Shown in pieces: positions 54,300-63,511 of a stretch of 64,000 nucleotides of DNA. The DNA is taken from assembly GCA_016124735.1 (NCBI GenBank), contig WGMZ01000038.1:1-64000 (forward strand). Reading direction: 5' to 3'. The position numbers and the translations under genes are program-made. The DNA comes from Bacteroidota bacterium. GTDB taxonomy: Bacteria > Bacteroidota > Bacteroidia > UBA8524. Position 1 is the stretch's first letter. Each line of letters opens with the position of its first letter. Below the pieces are notes generated by a model. It did no database searches. It had not been told where the DNA came from and saw nothing but the letters and a program-made list of their open reading frames with translations.

Positions 54300-55819
54300 C
54301 TTCTTGTATTTAGGGTGAGACTAAAGATTTGATCCGGGAATTTATCCACCATAACATTGTCGAAGTAAACGGTGGAACCAGTGGCCATTGCATTCAATGC
54401 TTGTCTGGCCTCCGGGCTTATTCTTTGCCCCGTTAGATGAAAAATCCGGCTCATATTTCCTCTCGGGTCAACAATTCGCATCTCAGAGGAAAGCACTTTA
54501 TACTGTAAATCCCTGATATATACCCCTCCAAGTCCGGCTACCATTAAGTTTTGAGCCAGAATAGCCTGCTTGCTGTAGGTTTTTGTTCCATCCAATGCTC
54601 CAAAGCTGATTTCCGGGTTAGGAACGCGGCGCACCAGGAAAGTTTCAGAGCCCATGGGCTTCCAGTTTCCATAGTCGTCTTTGACCATTACCCTTACAGT
54701 AACCTTACCCGTGCCGGTCAATTTTGCGATATATTCACTTTCTCCCCGTTTGGTCAATGTACCACCGGTAATTTCGGCTTTGACATGGGATGGAGCCACA
54801 CCCGGCACCGTGATAGTTAGTGGGTTGTCGTATTTGGTATACAAAATCTTCGTGTTGTCTGCCGAGATATTCGCCCCACCATTGAAGACATTATACGAAG
54901 TGGTAAAGGGATATTTTCTCAGTGAATCCGATTCCCGTACCCAGATTTCACCATTCACCGTGTGTACACCAGGGCCTCCTGCCGGTACATTGTAGGTGAA
55001 TTTTCCATTTTCCTCAGCCACTTTCTCGCCATTGATATAAATCTCATGTTTCTGTTTGGTGGAAAATGCCGTTAAGTAAATGTCTGCTTTGAATTGATCA
55101 CCGGCCATCAAATAACTCGAATTCGGTACCACCGCGGCTTCAATCTTATCTATAGGCAGACTGCTTGAACCAACATGCCGGTAAAGATTTCGCAAAACAT
55201 CGTTCGTTGTCACTTTGCAATCATTTTGAATCTTGGACATCATGGCAACCACGGCCGCTAAAGGACTATGCTCAAAATGGAAGGAAGCCCATGATTGGGT
55301 GCCATAATCCTGTGCATTTAAATCGCTGCGAACATTTTTCACATCTTCCTTCGGCAGGAGTGCCAACAGCTGATCATGGGTATTATTGATCTTATCCATC
55401 AATTCTTTGCCCTTTCCTTCATTGATCAAATAGTTCGCATGCTTTTCAATATCATCTCTGCCCACAAGCTCTGTTTTAGAACCATCTTCACTCTCTTCCC
55501 TTCCACCGGTTTCATCAATCAAAATATTCTTCAGGTTTTCTACATATTGATTGAATTCATTATTTAGTCTTTCAGCCTCCATGGCCTTGTCATAATAAGG
55601 ACGCGTCAGGTCAGGCTGAGTAATCAGAAGCCGGTCAAATGCAGAAAGGATTTCATCATTTTTTGCTGTCATGTTGACCCCGGTTTGATCCATTGAGGTT
55701 TCCATGAGAAAAAATGCTTTTAAGATTTCGGCGGAAACGTTGAGTGCCAACATCGCCGTTAGGATGAGATACATTACGTTGATCATCCTCTGCCTGGGAG
55801 TTATTTTAGCTACAGTCAT
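54296..55819 (-). CDS. Second GldM/PorM-like T9SS motor protein (paralogue)
   Basis: A 507-residue GldM paralogue. It begins TPRQRMINVMYLILTAMLALNVSAEILKAFF, nearly the same as GldM1, giving one transmembrane helix (about 13-34) with the conserved Arg before it and Glu inside it. The long periplasmic part (about 40-507) should form the elongated multi-domain shaft. It is followed by gldN2 with a 4-nt overlap and lies behind a terminator, so it is a separate unit from gldK-gldL-gldM-gldN. No second gldL or gldK accompanies it. Confidence 0.9.
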   Translation of the reverse strand: MTVAKITPRQRMINVMYLILTAMLALNVSAEILKAFFLMETSMDQTGVNMTAKNDEILSAFDRLLITQPDLTRPYYDKAMEAERLNNEFNQYVENLKNILIDETGGREESEDGSKTELVGRDDIEKHANYLINEGKGKELMDKINNTHDQLLALLPKEDVKNVRSDLNAQDYGTQSWASFHFEHSPLAAVVAMMSKIQNDCKVTTNDVLRNLYRHVGSSSLPIDKIEAAVVPNSSYLMAGDQFKADIYLTAFSTKQKHEIYINGEKVAEENGKFTYNVPAGGPGVHTVNGEIWVRESDSLRKYPFTTSYNVFNGGANISADNTKILYTKYDNPLTITVPGVAPSHVKAEITGGTLTKRGESEYIAKLTGTGKVTVRVMVKDDYGNWKPMGSETFLVRRVPNPEISFGALDGTKTYSKQAILAQNLMVAGLGGVYIRDLQYKVLSSEMRIVDPRGNMSRIFHLTGQRISPEARQALNAMATGSTVYFDNVMVDKFPDQIFSLTLNTRR

Positions 55820-55976
55820 AGAATTTAGGTTAGTGAAAGTAGCTTTAGGGCATAGGCAATTACATAGTGGAGAGCGGAGAACGTCAAGCGAATGTATTAA
55901 TCACAGTACCCAGATTCTCAGCAGATTAGTTTATAATTAAAAAACGAAAAGCCCATTGAGGATATTGTACGTACAC

Positions 55977-56008
55977 AAAAAAACCCTGACTCTCAAGGAG
56001 AATCAGGG
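55977..56008 (-). terminator. Terminator separating gldN from the second gldM-gldN pair
   Basis: On the minus strand an 11-bp stem (56008-55998 with 55994-55984, one G-T pair) with a 3-nt loop is followed by seven T. The 160 bp from here to gldM2 must hold that unit's promoter; I found no perfect TAnnTTTG there. Confidence 0.88.
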
Positions 56009-56033
56009 CTTTTAGTTTTCTTATCAGGAATGG

Positions 56034-56879
56034 TTAATATTCCCAAAGATCATGTTCCATGATGAAGAGATTGTTTTCGATTTCATCTGATTTCAGAAGA
56101 AGTCCGATCCCATTGTCTTCAAACTCCGGAAAATCTTTTAAACGGTAATCGTATTCATTCGATTCTTTGTAGATATAGCTGGCGAACATCCTCGACTCAA
56201 ACCAATGATCATAGGATATGCGCGCTGCGTCATTTCTACGGTTGAACAATTCCCAGTTAATCATTACACTCCTCAATTCCGGATAATATATCCAAAATAG
56301 TGCCTGCTCAGGTAATTCTACTCCACCTGCAATTGGCTGGTAAGCCGGAGCAATGGCAATAATTCTTGCAAAAAATACTGCATGCTTCTTGTCAAAAATC
56401 CAATCTTCCATCAAATAGAACTTCTCAATCTTGAGTGGATCAAATGGAGTAGTAATGACCGTATCTATCAAATCATACGGATCATCCGGATTTTCCGGAT
56501 TGATGATTTGTTGGTTCTCTCTGTATACACCCAAATCAAGAACTTCCTCAGGAGTATAGATTGAAACCAACGAATCGGAACGATATGGAGTAAGAATACC
56601 ATCATTTACTGCTTTGTAAATCATGTTACCGAAATGGCTTTTAGGCCATTTCATCACCAGATTTTGCTTTTGGCGGGTATCAATAGTTCTCCAGATACGT
56701 TTGCTGTATGCTACATCCGCTTCTCTTAAATATGGATACGGTACAGCTTTGCGCTGTTTCACAGCAGCCTTTTCGTAAGTCCAGTCTTCGTAAACGGTTG
56801 CATCGTAATCAGGCTGCGCGTATGCTGCACCAGCCAGCGCAACCAAAGCAAACAATGATGCTATTCTTAATCCTTTCAT
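56034..56879 (-). CDS. gldN: T9SS ring-associated protein GldN
   Basis: A 281-residue exported protein with a signal peptide (about 1-21, ending AAYAQ). Family segments: PYLREADVAYSKRIWRTIDTRQKQNLVMKWPK, FYLMEDWIFDKKHAVFFARIIAIAPAYQP, and the terminal LFIMEHDLWEY. GldN (PorN) joins GldK (PorK) in the large periplasmic ring of the type IX secretion system needed for gliding and protein export. It starts 2 nt after gldM and ends before a strong terminator. Confidence 0.94.
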   Translation of the reverse strand: MKGLRIASLFALVALAGAAYAQPDYDATVYEDWTYEKAAVKQRKAVPYPYLREADVAYSKRIWRTIDTRQKQNLVMKWPKSHFGNMIYKAVNDGILTPYRSDSLVSIYTPEEVLDLGVYRENQQIINPENPDDPYDLIDTVITTPFDPLKIEKFYLMEDWIFDKKHAVFFARIIAIAPAYQPIAGGVELPEQALFWIYYPELRSVMINWELFNRRNDAARISYDHWFESRMFASYIYKESNEYDYRLKDFPEFEDNGIGLLLKSDEIENNLFIMEHDLWEY

Positions 56880-56881
56880 GA

Positions 56882-58447
56882 TTATCTACATGTAATTACA
56901 AGCGGAGAAAGGTTACGTTTTCCATCCGGGCCGGTAGCCTGAATGTTATCGATAATTATCCTGTCGCCACTTCTGATTCTTCCAACAATACTTCTCGCCT
57001 GGCCTGGCAATGCGGTACCTTGTCCCTGAACCATGATCGCATCCCCTCTTTTAGGAGAGTATACAAACAGGTAAGAGTTAATGGAATACTTCACACCTTC
57101 GTATGCAAAACCTTCGCCCAAGGTTCCATATACGCCCGGTTGAGCTTTGATGGCACCTGCGGAGTGTGTTCCACTTTCCAGGGTTCCTAAGGTAGCCTCT
57201 GGTTTTGGGATAGAACGAACACGGAATGGTGATTGGTATGTTTTTGATTTGCCATTTTCGGTTACGCTCACCACGATTTTGCAATCGCCACGTTTGCTCA
57301 CTCTGGCAATATATTTACCGCCACCCTTGTTAATCAGGGAGCCAGCTCCACTCAATGAAGCCTTCACATCATTTGGATTTTTACCCGGAATCGCAATGGT
57401 GATAGGGTTATCCAAACCAATGTACAATACGTTCATTTTATCGGCGGAGATTGAAGCCTCCCCTTTAAATACGGAGTATTCTTTTTCAAAGTCGTATTTC
57501 TTCACTCCATCTTTGGAGTTAACTTCGATATACCCTTTGATTTTATAGTCCCCAGGAGTAGATGTTGATTTTTTATATTTAACCACACCATTCTCCATTT
57601 GATATTCTTCGCCATTGATAAACACTTTATTGTTTTGCTTGGAATCGTAAGCCGTCAGAATAACATCAGCAGTAAATTCTTCCCCTGCAGAAACTGCAGC
57701 TTTGTCTGGAATAAATTTAGCTACCAACATATCGAAAGAAACATCTTCGGCGGTGATACCAGAGAACAGCGCTGTTAACACTTCTGCTTCTGTGTTTTTT
57801 GCGTCGTTCTGAATCTTTGTTAACAGTGTGACAACAGCTGCCTGAGGTGAATGTTCGAACAATTCTGATTCCCAGGTTGCTGCCGTTCCTTCTGGATTCT
57901 CCGCCCGCAAATCAGTTTGCTGATCAATACGTTTTGCTTCCGATGCCAATGGTTTGAATGGCTTCAACACAGACAACAATGAATTGCGCGTTGCATTTAC
58001 CTTTTCATGCAATTCCTTACCTTTTTCCGGTCCCTCAGGAGAGATCATAATAAAGGCATGTGTTTCAATATCCGTTCTGTGTACCAATTGACCATCCGGA
58101 TCACGTATTTCATTTTGATCGGTGATCTTTCCTCCGTCTGTAATGATCTCTTGTTTAAGATCTTCCACATATTTAACAAAATCTGCAGTGATTTTCTCAG
58201 CATCCTTTGCTTTATCGTAGAATGGTTTTGTTTTCTCTGGCTGATTTTTCATCTGTTTTGCAAAAGCACGCATGATGTCTTCGTTCTTTGCATCGATGTT
58301 TTTACCCGCCTTAACCATGCTTTCTTCCACAAGGTAGAAAGCCTTCAAGATTTCTGCAGAAACGTTCAACGCGAGCATCGCCGTTAATACGAGATACATC
58401 ATGTTGATCATCTTCTGCCGTGGTGATATTTTACCTCCTCCTGCCAT
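56882..58447 (-). CDS. gldM: T9SS/gliding motor protein GldM
   Basis: A 521-residue motor subunit. The N-terminal cytoplasmic tip SPRQKMINMMYLVLTAMLALNVSAEILKAFY contains the conserved Arg and the single transmembrane helix (about 15-36). The remainder is periplasmic and should form the dimeric shaft of consecutive beta domains. With GldL, GldM forms the proton-driven rotary motor that powers type IX secretion and gliding. It lies 41 bp after gldL and 2 bp before gldN. A paralogue occurs at 54296. Confidence 0.95.
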   Translation of the reverse strand: MAGGGKISPRQKMINMMYLVLTAMLALNVSAEILKAFYLVEESMVKAGKNIDAKNEDIMRAFAKQMKNQPEKTKPFYDKAKDAEKITADFVKYVEDLKQEIITDGGKITDQNEIRDPDGQLVHRTDIETHAFIMISPEGPEKGKELHEKVNATRNSLLSVLKPFKPLASEAKRIDQQTDLRAENPEGTAATWESELFEHSPQAAVVTLLTKIQNDAKNTEAEVLTALFSGITAEDVSFDMLVAKFIPDKAAVSAGEEFTADVILTAYDSKQNNKVFINGEEYQMENGVVKYKKSTSTPGDYKIKGYIEVNSKDGVKKYDFEKEYSVFKGEASISADKMNVLYIGLDNPITIAIPGKNPNDVKASLSGAGSLINKGGGKYIARVSKRGDCKIVVSVTENGKSKTYQSPFRVRSIPKPEATLGTLESGTHSAGAIKAQPGVYGTLGEGFAYEGVKYSINSYLFVYSPKRGDAIMVQGQGTALPGQARSIVGRIRSGDRIIIDNIQATGPDGKRNLSPLVITCR

Positions 58448-58488
58448 TTTTAATCCTTTCTTCTTTTTAGGTTAAATAATGCAGTGGA

Positions 58489-59133
58489 TTATGCTTTGTT
58501 TCCACCCATTGCAGTCAGCATGTTGCCGTACACTGAGTTCAAGCTGGAAATATTGGAAGCCAATTTTTTCATTTCGCTGCTGATTTGCTCAACTTGCGAC
58601 TGGTATTCTTTTGTACCAGAAGAAATTTCAGCAAGTGAGTTCATTGCGTCCATTGCTTTGTTGTAAGAAGCAGAAACTCCTTCCAAAGACTTGGAAGCTT
58701 TTTGAACACTTTCCGTGTATTCGCTGGTAGCTACAGTAGCGCTGGAGATATCAGACATACCTCTTACGTTTTCGCTCAAGCTTTTCAATCCGCTTCCCAA
58801 GCTGCTGATCAATTCAGGACCAACTTTTGCTTCTTCCAACATTTTATCAAGCTGTTGTGAAACAGTTCCTTTGTTTTCAGATTTCTTTTCGTTTGGTTCC
58901 ATTCCTGCCAATTCAGGATAAACCAATGACCAGTCTACCTCCTGGTGAATTGGTTCGAAGGCAGAAATACAGAAAATCACAGCCTCTGTACCCATACCGA
59001 TAATGAGCATGGTGTTAGCACCTGGCCAGTGCATAATTTTGAACAATGCACCAACAATTACAACTGCCGCACCGAGACCATAGGCCATTCCCATGAGTTT
59101 CTTGCCCGTTTTACTTTCAAAAAAGTTTGCCAT
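58489..59133 (-). CDS. gldL: T9SS/gliding motor protein GldL
   Basis: A 214-residue inner-membrane protein. Two transmembrane helices (about 13-32 and 38-58) are followed by a long cytoplasmic, Ser/Glu-rich helical tail. The second helix carries Glu50 in GMGTEAVIF, equivalent to the glutamate required for proton coupling in Flavobacterium GldL. The motif FKIMHWPGANTMLIIGMGTEAVIF is typical. GldL pentamers surround the GldM dimer. Only one gldL is present for two gldM genes. Confidence 0.95.
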   Translation of the reverse strand: MANFFESKTGKKLMGMAYGLGAAVVIVGALFKIMHWPGANTMLIIGMGTEAVIFCISAFEPIHQEVDWSLVYPELAGMEPNEKKSENKGTVSQQLDKMLEEAKVGPELISSLGSGLKSLSENVRGMSDISSATVATSEYTESVQKASKSLEGVSASYNKAMDAMNSLAEISSGTKEYQSQVEQISSEMKKLASNISSLNSVYGNMLTAMGGNKA

Positions 59134-59215
59134 GTTAAGTTAAATTAAAATTTGGGTTAGTAAATGTGTGAAATATTAATGTGAAATGATTACTAGTTGA
59201 GCAAGGATCCACGGC

Positions 59216-60532
59216 CTAAGGCTCGCGGTCCTTGTTAGATCTACCCATGAAGGACATTACACAACGGAAGCCCACGTAAGATTTTGCTGTATCCTGGTAC
59301 TCATAAGTACGGGTACCGTTTTGAATATAATAGGCAATATCTTTCCAGGATCCACCACGAATCACTTTGCGGCGAGCCGTGTAAGGTAAGTCAGGGTTTG
59401 GACGACTCAAATACTTGTCTTCTGCCGGATAAATATTGGCATCAAATTGATAGTCTGAGTTCAAGTCATCTGTAAATGTATGCGACTCGTCATCGTAAGC
59501 TGAACTTGTCCACTCTGCCACGTTTCCAGCCATATTATACAGACCATAATCGTTCGGGAAATAAGAGTATGCACGAACAGGGTAAACACCACCATCGGCC
59601 TGGTAATCTCCGCGACCCGGTTTGAAGTTAGCAAGGAAACATCCTTTGGAGTTCCGTGTATACGGACCACCCCATGGATACATATTTCCATCCCGTCCAC
59701 CACGCGCTGCGTATTCCCATTCGTATTCCGTTGGAAGGCGGAAAGGATTGACGATTGGCTCCTCCATGGACTCATAGTATTCGTTCAGGTGACCTGTTCT
59801 CCAGGCGCAGAATGCTTTGGCCTGATCCCAGTCTACTCCTACTACAGGATAGTTGTCATATTTTGGATGCCAGAAGTACATCTGAGTCATGGGCTCATTG
59901 AATGAGTAAGCGTAATCGCGAACGAAAGTCAAAGTATCCGGATACACGCGCACATTTTCGCGACGGATAAACTGAGAACGATCTGCATCTTCATCTGCAA
60001 AAGCCGCGGCCTTGATATCAATCCACTCATAGTAATATACGAGCTTACGGGTATCGATTGCGCGTTTCTTGTAGTAACGCTCGCTTTCCTTTAACATAAT
60101 AGGCGCCAGGGCGTCTTCAATGTTTTCTTTCTCATCTTCGTAACCCCAGGGAATTTCCTCATCGTAGTTGATGTGCATGTCGCCATACTCATCTTCCATG
60201 ATATAGGGTTCGGCCATAAGATAACGGGCCATGGAGTCTATCACGTGGTTCACAAACTGACGGTATTCGTTGTTTGTGATTTCGGTGTCGTCCATGTAAA
60301 AGGAAGTAACCGTAATCTGCTTATTCGGTGAGATATGTGTTTGGAATACGTCATTATCCGCCTGGCCGGCATGGTAGGTACCCGTAGGTACATACACCGT
60401 TCCAAGAGGCTGTGGATGAAACCAGGGTCTCCGTCCACGTACTCCCACAAGCTCACCGCGATCGTTGTTCAACCCACATCCGAACAACGTCATTACGGAA
60501 ACTATTAACAGTACACTTTTTATGTTTTTCAT
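59216..60532 (-). CDS. gldK: T9SS lipoprotein GldK
   Basis: A 438-residue lipoprotein. The signal sequence ends with a lipobox (TLFGC, Cys at about 19). The rest is a formylglycine-generating-enzyme-like (sulfatase-modifying factor) fold: GTVYVPTGTYHAG, YPVVGVDWDQAKAFCAW, FRLPTEYEWEYAARGG, NVAEWTSSAYDD, and VIRGGSWKD. GldK forms the T9SS ring with GldN at the inner face of the outer membrane. ATG 60532 is used rather than a TTG nine bases earlier. It heads gldK-gldL-gldM-gldN. Confidence 0.95.
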   Translation of the reverse strand: MKNIKSVLLIVSVMTLFGCGLNNDRGELVGVRGRRPWFHPQPLGTVYVPTGTYHAGQADNDVFQTHISPNKQITVTSFYMDDTEITNNEYRQFVNHVIDSMARYLMAEPYIMEDEYGDMHINYDEEIPWGYEDEKENIEDALAPIMLKESERYYKKRAIDTRKLVYYYEWIDIKAAAFADEDADRSQFIRRENVRVYPDTLTFVRDYAYSFNEPMTQMYFWHPKYDNYPVVGVDWDQAKAFCAWRTGHLNEYYESMEEPIVNPFRLPTEYEWEYAARGGRDGNMYPWGGPYTRNSKGCFLANFKPGRGDYQADGGVYPVRAYSYFPNDYGLYNMAGNVAEWTSSAYDDESHTFTDDLNSDYQFDANIYPAEDKYLSRPNPDLPYTARRKVIRGGSWKDIAYYIQNGTRTYEYQDTAKSYVGFRCVMSFMGRSNKDREP

Positions 60533-60661
60533 ATCAAGCAATATGAATTGAATTTACAAGTTTATTCTTTTGACCCAATAATGCAAAGCAATATTGGGCT
60601 TTGTTAACTATAACGCAATCTTTTTCCGCATTAGTATATGTAAAGAGGAATCTAATCACGA

Positions 60662-61699
60662 TTAATACAGGGTATAGCCCTCCAGGTAACGGACATTGTA
60701 ACGAGGCCTTAAAGTCTTTTCTGGCTTAGGGTTAATGTCGAAACAATAACTAGCAAATATCTCGTGAGTTCCTGTATGGGTGTATTGATTGACTTTTGAA
60801 AAGGCCGTGAAGTCATAAGAATACCCCACATAGAGGTTCGGTTGAACATAGTAACCGAGCAAAAGACTCAAGGCATCTCTGCTTCGGATATTGATTCCGC
60901 CCACTATTTTGTCGTTCAGCATCGCCCGAACTCCGAGGTCAACCTGTGTAGGGGCTCCGAGTGACTTTATCATAATGCTGGGCATGATGGCCAGATTTCC
61001 AAAATCATGGCGACTGCCCGCAATCATATATAAGTATCGGCTTGCAGTAAGGTTAAAGGCAGTTGGAATATTTACCGACGGAGCCGTAATATGAGTCATG
61101 GATATACCTGCATAAAATCCATCAAACAAACTTTGATGCGTATAATATAATCCGGCACCCATGTCAAACTTCCCTCCACTCACCAAACTACTAGGGATTT
61201 TAGGGTCGCCTGACTGTAATGGATTGTATTTTGTACCGTCCAATTGAATTTGAATCATTCCAAAATCCGCTCCTATTGCGAGGGTCTGATCCGTTGAGCC
61301 ATCGGGAAGTTTGCGTCCCATCCGAAACTTATAGGAAAGTGACCCGCGAAAATATGTGTCTTTGGTATACCCCAGCTTATCGGTAATAACCTGAAAACCC
61401 ACTCCTACCTGATTATTCAGAATAGGTGCCGTGATGCTAAAGCTGTTGGTTGCCGGGTTTACCGGATCGTTCCACTGACCAACACCAGGTTTGTATATTC
61501 CATCCTGCGCTTTCTGCCCCAACCATTGCTGATGGGAAAGTCCGTTGACGCAAATGGCGTCTTTTTCACCAGCCACCGCAGGATTATACGCCAGCTTGTT
61601 CAGCATATAGTGCGTATAGTACGGATCCAGCTGTGCAGAAGAGTGTACAGAGAATAATACAGTGCCCAGAACGATTAGTTTCGTAAAGTTTTTTCGCAT
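60662..61699 (-). CDS. PorP/SprF family type IX secretion outer-membrane protein
   Basis: A 345-residue outer-membrane beta-barrel with a signal peptide (about 1-22, ending SSAQ). The family start follows directly: LDPYYTHYMLNKLAYNPAVAGEKDAICVNGLSHQQWLG. Later strands include GGINIRSRDALSLLLGYYVQPNLYVGYSYDFT. PorP/SprF proteins attach T9SS cargo or adhesins to the surface. Its place just before gldK is the common arrangement. A 14-bp palindrome lies 42 bp upstream of the ATG. Confidence 0.94.
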   Translation of the reverse strand: MRKNFTKLIVLGTVLFSVHSSAQLDPYYTHYMLNKLAYNPAVAGEKDAICVNGLSHQQWLGQKAQDGIYKPGVGQWNDPVNPATNSFSITAPILNNQVGVGFQVITDKLGYTKDTYFRGSLSYKFRMGRKLPDGSTDQTLAIGADFGMIQIQLDGTKYNPLQSGDPKIPSSLVSGGKFDMGAGLYYTHQSLFDGFYAGISMTHITAPSVNIPTAFNLTASRYLYMIAGSRHDFGNLAIMPSIMIKSLGAPTQVDLGVRAMLNDKIVGGINIRSRDALSLLLGYYVQPNLYVGYSYDFTAFSKVNQYTHTGTHEIFASYCFDINPKPEKTLRPRYNVRYLEGYTLY

Positions 61700-61740
61700 G
61701 CAGCGTGAGTTTTAGAGGTTAGTCATTCGCAAATATTAGG

Positions 61741-61754
61741 TATTGTTAACAATA
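61741..61754. promoter_or_regulatory. Perfect palindrome upstream of the porP-like gene
   Basis: TATTGTTAACAATA is a 14-bp perfect inverted repeat 42 bp before the gene's ATG. On the minus strand it is followed by AATATTTG, one base from the -7 consensus, so it sits where an operator would. A shorter GTTAACAA also occurs before gldK at 60602-60607 region. Confidence 0.4.
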
Positions 61755-61815
61755 TTACAACACAAGTTGTCGAAAAGTTAACGACCATTTTCTCCCCAAT
61801 ATTGCGGGACACCCC

Positions 61816-62562
61816 TTACTTGTTTGCCTGCAGAATGTAATTCTCCAAGGCCATGGTCATGGAGGGAGCGTCAGAAGTTGGCGCCGGAATGTCCAGTTTC
61901 AGGTCTGCTTCATCAATTGCGGCGGCCGTGGAAGTACCCCAGGCAGCTATTCTGGTATTGTTCTGCTTAAAATCAGGGAAATTCTCGAACAAGGACTTGA
62001 TATCTGCAGGACTGTAGAACACAATGATATCATAGAATACTTCTTCCAGATCAGACAAATCAGCGGACACGGTCCGGTATAGAATCGCTTCCTTGAATTT
62101 AATTTTATTCTTCGTCAGGAAATCAGGAATGCTGGGCTTACGGATATCACTGCATGGATAGAGATAATTTTCTCCGGAGTGATTTTTAATGATGGTCAGT
62201 AATTCGGACTCAGAACCATTACCATAAAATATCTTACGCTTGCGCATCACGATATATTTTTGGAGGTAATAGGCCATTCCCTCATTGATACAGAAGTATT
62301 TCATTTCTGGTGGCATCTCAATCTTCAGCTCCTCGCAGGCTCTGAAGAAATGATCCACTGCATTTCGTGAATTAAATATAACTGCCGTATGGTCAAGGAA
62401 ATTGATTCGTTCTGTTTTCCTGAATTCTTTACCAGGGATTGCATCCACCTGAATAAAAGGCCGAAAATCCACTTTCAGGTTCAACTTTTCTGCCAGGTCG
62501 TAAAACGGACTTTTGGCTCCCTCTGGTTGCGGTTGGGATACCAGGATTGTTTTAACTTTCAA
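61816..62562 (-). CDS. hemD: Uroporphyrinogen-III synthase
   Basis: HemD closes hydroxymethylbilane with ring-D inversion to uroporphyrinogen III, the branch point to heme and corrins. The 248-residue protein has the two-lobe fold but low sequence conservation, as usual. Recognisable Bacteroidota traits are ILVSQPQPEG, FIQVDAIPGKEFRK, FNSRNAVDHFF and YCINEG-type MKYFCINEGMAYYLQKYIVMRKRKI. The start is TTG 62562; no ATG gives the family N terminus. It follows the DUF4271 gene by 23 bp, a common pairing. Confidence 0.92.
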   Translation of the reverse strand: MKVKTILVSQPQPEGAKSPFYDLAEKLNLKVDFRPFIQVDAIPGKEFRKTERINFLDHTAVIFNSRNAVDHFFRACEELKIEMPPEMKYFCINEGMAYYLQKYIVMRKRKIFYGNGSESELLTIIKNHSGENYLYPCSDIRKPSIPDFLTKNKIKFKEAILYRTVSADLSDLEEVFYDIIVFYSPADIKSLFENFPDFKQNNTRIAAWGTSTAAAIDEADLKLDIPAPTSDAPSMTMALENYILQANK

Positions 62563-62585
62563 GGCTCTCTTCTCTTTTTATCAGG

Positions 62586-63482
62586 TTAGTATTCCAACAA
62601 TATATAGACCCATGACCATGGGCCTAATTCCAAGGCGCAAAGATATAAAATTAAATAGAACCTTGAATAGGGGAAACTATCGGCTGCTTGTGAAAGGGAG
62701 CGCAGTATTTTCAATAAGGTAATGAAGGCGATGGAAATGAAAACCGTCCACAAGGTCTGATTCAGATCCGGAACCCACTGATTTAACATCAAGGTTAAAA
62801 AGGCCGGAATGGATAATGCCGCCAGAAAAAAATTAAGAAAAACACTTGTATAAATGGAGGTAGCCACATAATACCGGGCCTCAAATATTCGACCGACTAT
62901 ACTTGCCAATACAAAACGGGCAACGATGAAAAAGAAGATGAATAGTCCAATCAGCAGGTAATCCGCAAATGGATAATCTGTCATTTCTCTCCCTAAACTC
63001 CATTGAATCCACTGAGCGGGAAGCGCATACATCAACGAGGTAATGAGGCTAATCAGTATCGATATACTGCTGATTTCAGAGTTTTGGTCTTCCAACACTT
63101 CCTCCAGCAATTTTGGTTTGAGGAAAGAACGGAAATACATGACAATCACCCCCGGGCTGAGCAGACGCACCAAACCAATGAATGTCATCAAACTAAGAAT
63201 AACACTATAGCGCCATGTGTTAGAAAGATGTTTTCTTATTACCGGCTCCCCCAATCGGTCCAGGTAGGGTTCCATAGGCAGGAAAACCGATTCCTGATGG
63301 AAGAAATGCCGCGCTTGAAACGAATCATTGGCCAGAGTATCCCGATAAAATGGCTTCTTTTGCCAGGACGATTTATATGAAATGCCTGTATCTGCCAGTC
63401 CGGGCGACAGCAACATGCTGTCCTGCCCCGACACGAGGGTATTCCAGGCCAGCAAGAATACAAGCAAAGTAAATCGGTTCAT
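62586..63482 (-). CDS. DUF4271 family membrane protein
   Basis: A 298-residue membrane protein with a signal peptide (about 1-20, ending LVSGQ), a polar segment of about 75 residues, then about six or seven transmembrane helices. It matches the DUF4271 pattern known from Bacteroidota, including ILLISL-type SISILISLITSLMYALP and the C-terminal YSRFYLILYLCALELGPWSWVYILLEY. Function is unknown; the steady link to hemD hints at heme or porphyrin handling. It is divergent from hemW. Confidence 0.88.
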   Translation of the reverse strand: MNRFTLLVFLLAWNTLVSGQDSMLLSPGLADTGISYKSSWQKKPFYRDTLANDSFQARHFFHQESVFLPMEPYLDRLGEPVIRKHLSNTWRYSVILSLMTFIGLVRLLSPGVIVMYFRSFLKPKLLEEVLEDQNSEISSISILISLITSLMYALPAQWIQWSLGREMTDYPFADYLLIGLFIFFFIVARFVLASIVGRIFEARYYVATSIYTSVFLNFFLAALSIPAFLTLMLNQWVPDLNQTLWTVFISIAFITLLKILRSLSQAADSFPYSRFYLILYLCALELGPWSWVYILLEY

Positions 63483-63486
63483 TCGT

Positions 63487-63494
63487 TAAATTTG
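63487..63494 (+). promoter_or_regulatory. -7 box before hemW
   Basis: TAAATTTG lies 17 nt before the hemW TTG start and 5 bp from the divergent DUF4271 ATG. Confidence 0.4.
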
Positions 63495-63511
63495 CCCCAA
63501 AGATATTGGCT

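Noticed and set aside
60574..60598. CCCAATA/TATTGGG hairpin between the porP-like gene and gldK
   Set aside because: No T-run follows on the minus strand, so I do not call it a terminator; a regulatory role is possible but unsupported.
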